From NCBI GenBank assembly GCA_024235615.1, contig JACKMB010000004.1:62001-126000 (forward strand): a stretch of DNA of 64,000 bases. Direction: 5' to 3'. The notes below the pieces were generated by a model, which was not told the DNA's origin, did not search any database, and saw only the letters and a program-made list of their open reading frames with translations. Numbering within the stretch: position 1 is the stretch's first letter; each line of letters opens with the position of its first letter. Shown here piece after piece: positions 29,029 to 37,400 of the stretch. Source of the stretch: Thauera sp. GTDB taxonomy: Bacteria; Pseudomonadota; Gammaproteobacteria; Burkholderiales; Rhodocyclaceae. The position numbers and the translations under genes are program-made.

Positions 29029-30009
29029 TTACTGGGTGACGAGGCCGAGCTCGGTCGCGAGCTTCTTGAAGCGCTGCACTTCCTGCTTCACGTACTCGGT
29101 CGCCGCCGCGCCGGTGCGGGCGAAGGGGAACAGGCCACGCTCGGCGCGCAGCTTGTCGAACTCGGACGAGGCCAGCATCTTGTCGAAGGTCGCCACCCAC
29201 CAGGCGTATTCCGCTTCGGCAACCTTGGGGCCGACGTAGTAGCCGCGGGCGATGGTCCAGTCGACCTTGTAGCCCTGCTCGATCGCGGTCGGGATCGCCG
29301 CCAGTTCGCCCGGCAGGCGCTCGGGGGCGAGCACCGCGAGCACGCGCACGCGACCGCCCTTGAGGTGTGCAGCCACCTCGGAGGCGTCACCCGAATACAC
29401 CTGCACATGGCCGCCCATCAGCGCGGTCATCGCCTCGCCACCGCCCTCGAAGGCGACGTAGCGCATCGACTTGGGATCGACCCCCGCCTCGCGCGCGATC
29501 AGCGCCGACTTCATCCAGTCCTGGCTGCCCACCGAACCGCCCGCGCCGTACACCACCTTGCCCGGAGTCGCGCGGGTGGCCTCGATCAGGTCCTTGAGGC
29601 TCTGGAAGGGCGAGTCCGCGCGCACGATGATCGCGCCATAGTCGGCACCGACCGCGGCGACCCACTTCACGTCATCCTCGGTGTACTTGCCGAACTTGCC
29701 GATGGCCAGGTTCAGGAAGGAGCCGCCGGAGAAGGCCACCACCGTGCCGGCCTCGGCCGGGCGGTTGGCGATCACGGTGTTGTAGGCCACCGCGCCGATG
29801 CCGCCGGGCATGTAGGTGACGCGCATCGGCGCCTCGAGGTAGCCGTTCTGCAGCGCGCTCTGCACCAGCTTGCAGGTGAGGTCGAAGCCACCGCCGGGCT
29901 TGGCCGGGGCGATGCACTCGGGCTTCTCGGGGGCGGCGTGGACCACACCGGCGGCGAGGGTGGCGAGCACCGCGGTGGTGGCGGCGAACAGGGTCTTCTT
30001 GAGCAGCAT
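29029..30009 (-). CDS. tctC: Tripartite tricarboxylate transporter substrate-binding protein TctC
   Basis: A 326-residue periplasmic binding protein. The signal peptide is residues 1-25 (ending VVHA). The PGGGFDLTCKLVQSALQ segment, MPGGIGAVAYNTV and VVYGAGGSVGSQDWMKSALIAREAG are TctC/BugR-like ligand-contact regions. GGAGGAG lies just upstream of the ATG and forms one arm of a large inverted repeat. A copy of the inferred TctD site is 83 bases upstream. First gene of tctCBA; likely ligand a citrate-like tricarboxylate. Confidence 0.93.
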   Translation of the reverse strand: MLLKKTLFAATTAVLATLAAGVVHAAPEKPECIAPAKPGGGFDLTCKLVQSALQNGYLEAPMRVTYMPGGIGAVAYNTVIANRPAEAGTVVAFSGGSFLNLAIGKFGKYTEDDVKWVAAVGADYGAIIVRADSPFQSLKDLIEATRATPGKVVYGAGGSVGSQDWMKSALIAREAGVDPKSMRYVAFEGGGEAMTALMGGHVQVYSGDASEVAAHLKGGRVRVLAVLAPERLPGELAAIPTAIEQGYKVDWTIARGYYVGPKVAEAEYAWWVATFDKMLASSEFDKLRAERGLFPFARTGAAATEYVKQEVQRFKKLATELGLVTQ

Positions 30010-30015
30010 GGTGAT

Positions 30016-30091
30016 CTCCTCCGTATCGGAATGTGTTCGCTGCAGGCGGACGCGTGCCGCCTCGCAGGGTGAGGCGGACGATACGGAGGAG
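30016..30091 (-). promoter_or_regulatory. Nested inverted repeats sequestering the tctC ribosome-binding site
   Basis: A perfect 12-bp inverted repeat pairs 30016-30027 (containing the tctC Shine-Dalgarno GGAGGAG on the minus strand) with 30080-30091. Inside are a 7-bp hairpin (30057-30063 with 30071-30077) and an alternative pairing (30045-30049 with 30057-30061) that cannot form at the same time. If transcribed, this leader could hide the ribosome-binding site. The outer arm also abuts the regulator site at 30092, so it may instead act as DNA. The transcription start is unknown. Confidence 0.5.
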
Positions 30092-30111
30092 GGCTTTCGA
30101 TTGGCTTTCAG
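30092..30111 (-). promoter_or_regulatory. Inferred TctD-type response-regulator binding site, copy 3 (tctC)
   Basis: The + strand reads GGCTTTCGATTGGCTTTCAG, matching the sites at 22829 and 25079 in at least 16 of 20 positions, with CTTTC repeats 11 bases apart. It lies 83 bases before the tctC start in the activator-like orientation shared by all three copies. Confidence 0.7.
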
Positions 30112-30157
30112 TGCATTGGGTGGCCGGATGCGTCGATCCGGCTGCCGGTTCGACGCC

Positions 30158-31753
30158 TTACGGATGCCGCCAGAAGGCGTGCGCCTGGAAACGGCTGTTC
30201 AGCCACCACGCGCCTGCCGCCGCCCCGCGCAGCACGTTGCGCGTACCAGCCTGGGATTCGAGCGGGCGCACGACTTCGTCCTGCGCGTTGCGCACCGCCT
30301 TCGCGTCGCCGGTCTCCGGCACCACCACGGTGATGTGGCCCGGGCGGTTGAGGTCCACCCGGCGGGCGACGATCACACACACCTGGCCGGCATTGGCCGC
30401 CGCCTGCAGCGCGGTGAGCTCGACCTCGCGCTTCCAGCCGAAGGCAGGACCGTGGTCCTCCAGCCAGTCGTAGAGCGAGTTGGCGTTGAGCTCGCGCACT
30501 GTGCGGCCGTATTCGACCGCCACCTGGGCGCCCTCGCGCAGCTGCAGCAGGGCGCGGTCGGTCCACCACACCCGCGGCAGATAGACGCCGCACAGGTAGG
30601 CAAGATCGGTCGCGTAGATGTTGCAGTAGGTGGTTCCGCCTGCCGGCCGGTAGCGCAGATGGGCGGGGTTGGCGACGGCGAGGTAATCGACGATCGCCGA
30701 CACCGACGCCGCCAGGCTCGCCGCGTCGCCGCCAGCACGGACCGGACGGCCGGCTTCGCCGAGCGGATAGGCTCGACCGCCGTCGCGGCGGCGGGTGATG
30801 TCGGCACGATCCTGCTGCATGTGTGCCGCAGGAAGGGCAGCGGCCGGAGCCGGGGCGGCGGGCACGGTTGCCGCACCACGGCTGGTCGGCAACGCCTTGA
30901 GATAGCGCTCGGCGACCACGCCCTCGCGCAGCAGCCCGCTCAGGGACACACGGATGCGCACCCAGCCGGACTCGCCGGCGGGCCCGAGCACCTGCACCTC
31001 CTTGCCCTGGTTGAGCACACCGATCCGCGTGCGATCGGCGACCACTGGCGCGCTGCGCAGCGTGAGCTGGGTGGCGCCGACGCGATGCGAGGGCTGCAGC
31101 ACCGCGGGCTGCGCGGCGGTGTCCACCGTGCCGGCCGCCGCCAGCTCGCGCAAGGTGCGCTTTGCCGTGCGCAGGAGCTCGAGACGGTGCTCGTATCCGA
31201 TCAGCCCGCCGTTGATCCGGCGCGTGACCGCGCCGAGGTCGTCGACATCGGCGAGCGCATTCAGCCCGTTGCAATCCCAGTAATACACCGCGGACTCGAC
31301 CGCGTAGCGCTCCGCCACCCAGTCCGGGTGAGTCACCACGTCGGCACCGCACCATTGCGCGAAGCTGCGGTAGTTGTCCTTGCCGGTGAGCTGGATGAGG
31401 CCGCGGCCGCGATAGCGGTAGCCGTCGCCGCTGGACTCCGGGCCGTTGCCCATGCGGCTGGCGTAGACGCGGTTGGCGATGTGCTCGGGCTGGCGTGCGT
31501 GGGCCGCCGCCTCGGCGTCGCTGCGGTAATACTTGCGGAAGACCCTGCGCAGACCCTCGGCGGAATAGTTGAGGTTCTCCTCCGTCAGGCGCAGGCCGCC
31601 CGATTCGTGCATCACCTGCGCGAGAAAGTGGGCGATGCGCAGCTCGGTGTCGATGCCATGCACCGCCATCGCCGCATTGAGCGCATCGAGGTGGCGATCG
31701 GCATGCGCTGGCGAGGCCCCCATCCGGGTGAGCAGTTCGCGCGTGACCAGCAT
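30158..31753 (-). CDS. GH19-like lytic domain protein with SH3-type domain (endolysin-like)
   Basis: A 531-residue protein without a signal peptide. Residues 1-190 form a GH19 chitinase/endolysin-type domain: AHFLAQVMHESGGLRLTEEN with Glu50 and Glu59 as candidate catalytic acids, and YRYRGRGLIQLTGKDNYRSF. Residues 195-275 look like a bacterial SH3 domain (GATQLTLRSAPVVADRTRIG). After an Ala/Pro linker, a C-terminal ~190-residue domain of unknown type contains YCNIYATDLAYLCGVYLPRVW. The start (31753) has AGGGAGA just upstream. Such proteins cleave peptidoglycan in phages or as effectors; no phage genes are nearby. Confidence 0.75.
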   Translation of the reverse strand: MLVTRELLTRMGASPAHADRHLDALNAAMAVHGIDTELRIAHFLAQVMHESGGLRLTEENLNYSAEGLRRVFRKYYRSDAEAAAHARQPEHIANRVYASRMGNGPESSGDGYRYRGRGLIQLTGKDNYRSFAQWCGADVVTHPDWVAERYAVESAVYYWDCNGLNALADVDDLGAVTRRINGGLIGYEHRLELLRTAKRTLRELAAAGTVDTAAQPAVLQPSHRVGATQLTLRSAPVVADRTRIGVLNQGKEVQVLGPAGESGWVRIRVSLSGLLREGVVAERYLKALPTSRGAATVPAAPAPAAALPAAHMQQDRADITRRRDGGRAYPLGEAGRPVRAGGDAASLAASVSAIVDYLAVANPAHLRYRPAGGTTYCNIYATDLAYLCGVYLPRVWWTDRALLQLREGAQVAVEYGRTVRELNANSLYDWLEDHGPAFGWKREVELTALQAAANAGQVCVIVARRVDLNRPGHITVVVPETGDAKAVRNAQDEVVRPLESQAGTRNVLRGAAAGAWWLNSRFQAHAFWRHP

Positions 31754-31917
31754 GGCATTCTCCCTGGAAGACGTTCCTGCCTTCACTTAAGCCCATGGAA
31801 TCGGGGTTGGCAAGACGGATGGGGAAGGCGCGGCTGAGCGTTCGGACAACGGGAGAGGGTCGCGCGAAATTCGGCCATAATCCCCTCATCCCGCTCTCGC
31901 GGACGGAGGCGACGCCC

Positions 31918-32493
31918 ATGTTCTTCATGCCCTCGCGCTCGACCCCCAGGGTCGCCACCACCACGCTGTGCATGCTGGCCAGCCTCGTGTTCGCGGGCGG
32001 CTGCGATGCCGGCGCGCCCTCCGCTGCTGCGCCGTCCGCAAGCTCCCGGGCGGGAGACACTCACCGGCTCGTGGTGTGCAGCAGCATGGAAGACGCCGAC
32101 GACACCCGGCTGGTGCTCGGCCTGGCCGCGGACGGACGCCGCGTCACCCGCTTCGAGATCGTCACGCCGGATTTCCTCTGGAACATTCCCGGCCAGCCAG
32201 AGACCCCGCGCTTTCCCGCCGGCCAGAGCGATGCCTCGCCCGACCTCGCCGGCGCACTGCGTTTCGAGGCGATCACCGACGCGCATGGCGAGCTGCGCCT
32301 GCTCGACTTTGGCGCCCCGGAGCCCGACGCAGTGCAGCTCGAAGGCCTGCGCGGTTCGCTCGCGCTGCACGAGACGTGGCAGAACGATCGCGCCCTGGGT
32401 TCGCTGTTCCACGCCGCGACCGGCAACCTGGTGGAGGTCGCGCCGGTGCAGTGCCGGCGCTCCGAGGAGACGCACGCACCGGCGCGGCCGTGA
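31918..32493 (+). CDS. Small secreted hypothetical protein, possible lipoprotein
   Basis: A 191-residue protein. The chosen ATG (31918) is preceded by GGAGG and followed by a signal-like hydrophobic stretch ending LASLVFAGGCDAG; the -3 residue is Ala, so the lipobox is weak. The mature part (AGDTHRLVVCSSMEDADDTR ... FLWNIPGQPETPRF) is not a family I recognise. The frame is open to 31795 upstream without supporting signals. Divergent from the endolysin-like gene; a REP pair follows. Confidence 0.6.
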   Translation: MFFMPSRSTPRVATTTLCMLASLVFAGGCDAGAPSAAAPSASSRAGDTHRLVVCSSMEDADDTRLVLGLAADGRRVTRFEIVTPDFLWNIPGQPETPRFPAGQSDASPDLAGALRFEAITDAHGELRLLDFGAPEPDAVQLEGLRGSLALHETWQNDRALGSLFHAATGNLVEVAPVQCRRSEETHAPARP

Positions 32494-32518
32494 CGCAGCA
32501 CGGAAGACTGCGCGGAGC

Positions 32519-32714
32519 TTCGCGGCTGCCGCAGCGCCTACAGGCGGCTCCCGGACCCGCGGCGGTTTCTGTAGGAGCGCCGGCAGGCGCGAACACGGCG
32601 GTGCAGTTCTGCACGCACGTCGATGGCCGGACCGCCGGGTTCGCAGCTGCCGCAGCTCCCACAGGCGGCTCCGGGACGCGCGACGGTTTCTGTAGGAGCG
32701 CCGGCAGGCGCGAA
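32519..32714. repeat. REP-pair repeat, 121-bp period
   Basis: Inverted elements at 32519 and 32640 and direct elements TGTAGGAGCGCCGGCAGGCG at 32570 and 32691, period 121. It sits between the convergent ends of the secreted protein and an AEC carrier. The inner spacer resembles that of the 26.5-kb array only in part. Confidence 0.9.
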
Positions 32715-32747
32715 AGCGGCCGCTGGAGCACGCCGCGCACTTTGCCC

Positions 32748-33698
32748 CTAGATCAGCCCGACCCCGCGCAACAGCCATACCCCTGCGCTGGTGGTGAGCA
32801 GCGAGCCGAGCGTGGTCAGCGCGATGATGTTGGCCGCCAGCGTGGCGTTGCCGCCCATCGCCCGCACCATCGAATAGCTCGCCGCCGCCGAGGGCGAGGA
32901 CGCCATCAGCATCAGCACGCCGAGCTCCATGCCGCGGAAGCCCGCCGCCCACGCACCGAGCGTAAACATGAGCGGCATCGCCACCAGCTTGCCGAAGCCG
33001 GCCAGCGCGGTGTTGCCGGCTTCGGCCCGCAGGCTGCGGAAATCCAGTGTCGCGCCGGTGCACAGCAGCGCGAGCGGCAGCGTCATGTCGGCGATATAGC
33101 CGGCCGACTTCATCGCCACCGCGGGCAGCGGGATCGCGAACGCCGACACCGGCAGCGCGAGCAGGATGCCGAGGATCAGCGGATTGGTGGCGATGCCGCG
33201 CAGGACCTTGCCCGGACCCTGGCTGCGGTGCAGCGAGCGGCTGAGCGTGATCACCCCGAGGATGTTGACCAGGATCGTCAACACGCCGACGTAGAGCGAG
33301 GCCATCGCCAGCCCCGGCTCGCCGTAAGCGTTGCCGCAGTAGGCCAGGCCGACGACCCCGAAGTTGGAGCGGAAGGCGCCCTGCACCACCACGCCGCGAT
33401 CGCGCTCCGGATGCACGACGATGCCCGCCACGATCTCCATCAGCAGCCAGATCGCCACCGTCGCCACCAAGCCGAAGACCAGCATGCCGGCGCTCGCCGA
33501 GTCCGCGAGCCGCGTGCGCGCGATGTTGACGAAGAGCATGGTCGGCAGGCCGACGACGAACACCAGCCGCGAACCCGCCGCGATGAAGCCCTCGGTGATC
33601 AGCCCGACCCGGCGCAGCAGCACGCCGAGGCCGAGCAGCACGAAGATCGGGCCGGTGACGCCGAGGGAGAAATCGAGCAGGGCGAGGAAAGCGGACAT
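32748..33698 (-). CDS. AEC-family (auxin efflux carrier) permease, copy 1
   Basis: A 316-residue membrane protein with about ten helices, starting MSAFLALLDFSLGVTGPIF. Conserved blocks are GAFRSNFGVVGLAYCGNAYG and, in the second half, MASSPSAAASYSMVRAMGGN. AEC carriers in bacteria move dicarboxylates such as malonate or malate. It is the last gene of a minus-strand group with a second AEC carrier and a GntR/FCD regulator. Substrate unknown. Confidence 0.88.
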   Translation of the reverse strand: MSAFLALLDFSLGVTGPIFVLLGLGVLLRRVGLITEGFIAAGSRLVFVVGLPTMLFVNIARTRLADSASAGMLVFGLVATVAIWLLMEIVAGIVVHPERDRGVVVQGAFRSNFGVVGLAYCGNAYGEPGLAMASLYVGVLTILVNILGVITLSRSLHRSQGPGKVLRGIATNPLILGILLALPVSAFAIPLPAVAMKSAGYIADMTLPLALLCTGATLDFRSLRAEAGNTALAGFGKLVAMPLMFTLGAWAAGFRGMELGVLMLMASSPSAAASYSMVRAMGGNATLAANIIALTTLGSLLTTSAGVWLLRGVGLI

Positions 33699-33816
33699 CG
33701 GCGGTCTTCTTGTTTGGGCGGCGGTATGCGAACCGCCGTCGGGAAAGGGGATGCAATTCAGTGCGGCGGGCGCCCCTCGCTTCCGGCGCCATGTCCGCCC
33801 GTGTCCGGCGCCCGCC

Positions 33817-34752
33817 TCAGGGCCGCAGCACGAACAGCAGCGCCGACAGCGTGCCCACCGACACCAGCGTGGACAGGAACACCGCCGACGCCACCGTGGA
33901 CTGGCAGGCACCGTAGCGCTGCGCGAACAGGTAGGGCGTGATGCCCGCCGGCAGCGCCGCCAGCAGCACGCCGGTCGCCACCCACAGCGGCGGCACGTCG
34001 AACACCTGGGTGGCGAGCACCCACACGATGAGCGGATGCAGCAAGGTCTTCAGCGTCACCAGCAGCGCCGGCTCGCGCAGGTTGCCGCCGAGGCTGTAGC
34101 GCGTCAGCGAGGCGCCGAGCGCGAACAGCGCGCACGGCGTCGCCGCGCTCCCCAGGCCCTTGGCCACCGCGTCGAGCGGGCCGGGGATCTCGATGCCGAG
34201 CAGCGCGAAGGCCAGCCCGCAGGACAGGCCCCAGATGATCGGGGTGGCGAGCACGCTCTTCGCCAGCTTCAGCAGCATCGCGCCCCGTGCTTCACCCTTG
34301 CCCTGCGCGGCCTCGATCAGCGCGGTGGTGGGCGGCAGCAGCAGCAGGCTGTGGCAGGCGATCATCACGAACAGCGGCAGCGCCGCATCCGGACCGTAGG
34401 CGGTCATCACCAGCGGGATGCCGAGCATGCCGGTGTTGGAAAAGCCCCCGCCCAGCCCGAGCACCGCCTGCTCGTCGAGCCGGCGCCCGAACAGCACCCG
34501 GCCACCGATCATCGCCAGCGCATATACCCCGAAGGCACCGAGGTAGTACGACAGCAGATAGCCCCAGGGCATCGCGTCCGGCAGCTCGGCCTGCGCGATC
34601 GCGCGGAACAGCATCAGCGGCAGCGCGAAGTTGAACACGAACAGCGACAGGCCACGGTTGGCCGCCTCGTCGAAGGCGCCGTGGCGTGCGGCGGCGTAGC
34701 CGAGGCCGAGCGTGCCGAAGACCGGCAGGATGATGCCGAAGATGATGTCCAC
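33817..34752 (-). CDS. AEC-family permease, copy 2
   Basis: A 311-residue membrane protein with about ten helices, starting MDIIFGIILPVFGTLGLGYA. It has GGGFSNTGMLGIPLVMTAYG in the first half and ALPAGITPYLFAQRYGACQS in the second. It shares topology but limited sequence with the neighbour downstream, so the pair is not a recent duplication. Likely co-transcribed with the upstream regulator gene (80-base gap). Substrate unknown; an organic acid is probable. Confidence 0.88.
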   Translation of the reverse strand: MDIIFGIILPVFGTLGLGYAAARHGAFDEAANRGLSLFVFNFALPLMLFRAIAQAELPDAMPWGYLLSYYLGAFGVYALAMIGGRVLFGRRLDEQAVLGLGGGFSNTGMLGIPLVMTAYGPDAALPLFVMIACHSLLLLPPTTALIEAAQGKGEARGAMLLKLAKSVLATPIIWGLSCGLAFALLGIEIPGPLDAVAKGLGSAATPCALFALGASLTRYSLGGNLREPALLVTLKTLLHPLIVWVLATQVFDVPPLWVATGVLLAALPAGITPYLFAQRYGACQSTVASAVFLSTLVSVGTLSALLFVLRP

Positions 34753-34832
34753 AGAGATCCCTTATTGCAGGCGGGGAGGGCGGCCGTCCCCGTCGTCCTG
34801 AGGCCTTGCCCCGAGCCGTGCCTGTTGCGGCC

Positions 34833-35600
34833 TCAGCCGGCGGCGGCGCGCTCGGCCTCTTCCTGCACCCGTACCAGACGCTCGCGGCTGTTGGAGAGAT
34901 GGGTGCGCATCGCCGCGCGCGCGGCTTCGGGGTCCTGGCGCCGAATCGCGTTGTAGATGTCCTCGTGCTCGCGATTGACGCGGTACAGGTACTGCGCGAA
35001 GTCGTCGCCCGCCAGCTTCGCGGTGTTGACGCGGGCGCGCGGGATGATCGTCTCGCCCAGGTGCTGCATGAAGTCGGCGAAATGCTCGTTGCCGGTGGCG
35101 CGCGCGATCGACAGATGGAAGCGGATGTCCGCCGCCACGCAGGCGCGCTGGTCCCCCACCGCGGCCTGGAACTCGTCGAGCGCCGCGCGCATTTCGTCCA
35201 GGTTGGCGTCGCTGCGGCGCAGCGCCGCGAGCGAGGCGGCCTCGGTCTCGAGCGCGATGCGCAGCTCGAGGATGGCGATGATGTCGCGCACGGTGCGCAG
35301 CGTCGCGGGGTCGATGCGCAGCGTCCCCGGCGCCGCGGCCGCAGCGGCGAGCACGAAGGAGCCGATGCCGTGCCGGGTCTCGACCAGGCCGCCCGCTTGG
35401 AGGCGCGAGATCGCCTCGCGCACCACGGTGCGGCTGACCCCCTGCTCGCGCACGATCTCCGACTCGGTCGGGAGCTTGTCGCCGGGCTTGAGCTCGCCGG
35501 CCTGGATGCGGCGGGCGAATTCCTCGACGAGGACGTGCGCCAGGCCACGGGCACGGCGTCGCGGGGGCACTGCTTCAGCAAGGCTGGATTCGGGATTCAT
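34833..35600 (-). CDS. GntR-family transcriptional regulator, FadR/FCD subfamily
   Basis: A 255-residue regulator. The N-terminal winged helix (20-85; KLPTESEIVREQGVSRTVVR) precedes an FCD ligand domain (95-235) with Asp158 and His162 in ADIRFHLSIARATGN as metal-site residues. FCD regulators sense small organic acids, often sugar acids. Start chosen at MNPESSLAEA (35600). It is divergent from gudD, and the intervening 402 bases carry operator-like TGTNNNACA palindromes, so control of the glucarate operon and autoregulation are likely but inferred. Confidence 0.87.
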   Translation of the reverse strand: MNPESSLAEAVPPRRRARGLAHVLVEEFARRIQAGELKPGDKLPTESEIVREQGVSRTVVREAISRLQAGGLVETRHGIGSFVLAAAAAAPGTLRIDPATLRTVRDIIAILELRIALETEAASLAALRRSDANLDEMRAALDEFQAAVGDQRACVAADIRFHLSIARATGNEHFADFMQHLGETIIPRARVNTAKLAGDDFAQYLYRVNREHEDIYNAIRRQDPEAARAAMRTHLSNSRERLVRVQEEAERAAAG

Positions 35601-35682
35601 GTCTTCTCGCGCAAGCGCGCCGTCGTGGCAGGGAACTCGGGTGCGGAACAACACCGCTCCGTTAGCGGTTCCGCATCTGCCA

Positions 35683-35711
35683 ATTGTATGTTGTCTGACT
35701 TCTATAGCCAA
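35683..35711 (-). promoter_or_regulatory. Sigma70-like promoter of the FCD regulator
   Basis: On the minus strand TTGGCT (35706-35711) and TACAAT (35683-35688) are separated by 17 bases. A TGTCTGAC palindrome-like sequence lies inside the spacer, so repression by the encoded regulator is plausible. Confidence 0.6.
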
Positions 35712-35748
35712 ACCGAAATCACACTCGGCACGCCCTGCTTGTCTGACA
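35692..35748. promoter_or_regulatory. Two TGTCTGAC(A/T) operator candidates
   Basis: TGTCTGACT (35692-35700) lies in the regulator promoter spacer and TGTCTGACA (35740-35748) is a perfect 4-1-4 palindrome upstream of it. Their spacing is 48 bases. GntR/FCD proteins bind short palindromes of this TGTNNNACA form. Confidence 0.55.
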
Positions 35749-35928
35749 TCATCGCCAGATGGGTGGCCTAACAAGCTTGGTCATCACACCTCGAAGATTG
35801 TGCTTGCGCTGTATTTACCGCACTGCAGCACAGTTTGCACGCGCCTCGAAACGCCTTGATGCTCAAATTTCAGCCAGGATCATGCTGCTATGCAATAAAC
35901 AAAAGTTCTGTGCCAATCAAAAAAGTGC

Positions 35929-35967
35929 TTGCCGTGGGCACAATCCATTTATAGGATGTCGTACATC
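35929..35967 (+). promoter_or_regulatory. Promoter and operator of the glucarate operon (gudD)
   Basis: TTGCCG (35929-35934) and TAGGAT (35952-35957) are spaced by 17 bases, a reasonable sigma70 promoter. The palindrome GATGTCGTACATC (35955-35967) overlaps the -10 and start region, where a repressor would block initiation. It shares the TGTNNNACA core of the two upstream sites. The gudD ATG is 36 bases further on. Confidence 0.6.
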
Positions 35968-36002
35968 TTAAGTCGCCGCACCGATCCTCAGGAGTCCACC
36001 CC

Positions 36003-37352
36003 ATGACCTCTCCCCAGTCCGTCAGCCACGCCCCGGTGGTCACCCGCATGCGCGTCGTGCCGGTCGCCGGCCAGGACAGCATGCTGCTGAACCTGAGCGG
36101 CGCGCATGGCCCCTACTTCACCCGCAACATCCTCATCCTCGAAGACAGCGCGGGCAACACCGGCCTGGGCGAGGTGCCCGGCGGCGAGAAGATCCGCCAG
36201 ACGCTGGAAGACGCGCGCAGCCTCATCGTCGGCCAGCCGACGGGCAACTGGAACGCCATCCTCAACGCCATGCGCCAGCGCTTCGCCGATCGCGACGCCG
36301 GCGGCCGCGGCCTGCAGACCTTCGACCTGCGCGTGACCATCCACGCCGTCACCGCGGTCGAGGCCGCGCTGCTCGACCTGCTCGGCCAGCACCTGGGTGT
36401 GCCCGTCGCCGCTTTGCTCGGCGAAGGCCAGCAGCGCAGCGAGGTCGAGATGCTCGGCTACCTGTTCTTCGTCGCCGACCGCAACAAGACCGATCTCAAG
36501 TACCGCAGCGAACTCGAGGCCGACGACGCCTGGTTCCGCGTGCGCAACGAGGCCGCGATGACCCCCGAAGGCGTCGTGCGCCTGGCCGAAGCCGCACACG
36601 CACGCTACGGCTTCAACGACTTCAAGCTCAAGGGCGGCGTGCTGCGCGGCGAGGAAGAGGTCGAAGCCATCCGCGCCCTGCACGAGCGCTTCCCGCAGGC
36701 GCGCGTGACGCTCGACCCCAACGGCGGCTGGCGGCTGAAGGACGCGGTGCGCCTGCTGCGCGACCTGCACGGCGTGCTCGCCTACGCGGAAGACCCCTGC
36801 GGCGCCGAAGGCGGCTTCTCCGGCCGCGAGGTGATGGCCGAGTTCCGCCGCGCCACCGGGCTCCCGACGGCCACCAACATGGTCGCCACCGACTGGCGCC
36901 AGATGGGCCATTCGATCCAGTTGCAGTCGGTGGACATCCCGCTCGCCGACCCGCACTTCTGGACGCTCGCCGGCTCGGTGCGCGTGGCGCAGATCTGCCA
37001 CGAATGGGGCCTGACGTGGGGCTCGCACTCCAACAACCACTTCGACATCTCGCTGGCGATGTTCACCCACTGCGCCGCCGCCGCGCCGGGCCGCATCACC
37101 GCCATCGACACCCACTGGATCTGGCAGGAAGGGACCGAGCGCCTGACCCGCGCGCCGCTGCAGATCGTCGACGGCAAGGTGGCCGTGCCGCAGAAGGGCG
37201 GCCTGGGCATCGAGCTCGACGAGGACCAGCTCGAGAAGGCGCACCGCTGCTACCTGGAAAACGGCCTCGGCGCGCGCGACGACGCGGTGGCGATGCAGTA
37301 CCTGATCCCGGGCTGGACCTTCGACAACAAGCGCCCGTGCATGGTGCGCTGA
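36003..37352 (+). CDS. gudD: Glucarate dehydratase
   Basis: A 449-residue enolase-superfamily enzyme converting D-glucarate (and L-idarate) to 5-keto-4-deoxyglucarate. All key residues align with the E. coli enzyme with a +3 offset: Lys208/Lys210 (FKLKGG), metal ligands Asp238, Glu263, Asn292, and catalytic His342 with Asp316. First gene of the diacid operon, driven from the promoter at 35929. A second paralogue follows three genes later. Confidence 0.96.
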   Translation: MTSPQSVSHAPVVTRMRVVPVAGQDSMLLNLSGAHGPYFTRNILILEDSAGNTGLGEVPGGEKIRQTLEDARSLIVGQPTGNWNAILNAMRQRFADRDAGGRGLQTFDLRVTIHAVTAVEAALLDLLGQHLGVPVAALLGEGQQRSEVEMLGYLFFVADRNKTDLKYRSELEADDAWFRVRNEAAMTPEGVVRLAEAAHARYGFNDFKLKGGVLRGEEEVEAIRALHERFPQARVTLDPNGGWRLKDAVRLLRDLHGVLAYAEDPCGAEGGFSGREVMAEFRRATGLPTATNMVATDWRQMGHSIQLQSVDIPLADPHFWTLAGSVRVAQICHEWGLTWGSHSNNHFDISLAMFTHCAAAAPGRITAIDTHWIWQEGTERLTRAPLQIVDGKVAVPQKGGLGIELDEDQLEKAHRCYLENGLGARDDAVAMQYLIPGWTFDNKRPCMVR

Positions 37353-37400
37353 GCCCTGCCCTTCACCCCGAAACCGCTTCAACGATCACGGAGAACTCAC

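Larger units (their letters stand above)
35601..36002. other. Divergent regulatory region between the FCD regulator and gudD
   Basis: This 402-base, AT-richer region holds both promoters and the operator candidates listed separately. The part from 35643 to 35674 (GCGGAA ... TTCCGC) can form a hairpin in the regulator leader. The middle (35750-35920) contains no feature I can name. Confidence 0.7.

Noticed and set aside
30009-30091. Known metabolite riboswitch upstream of tctC
   Set aside because: The hairpins do not match any riboswitch class I know, so only the repeats are reported.
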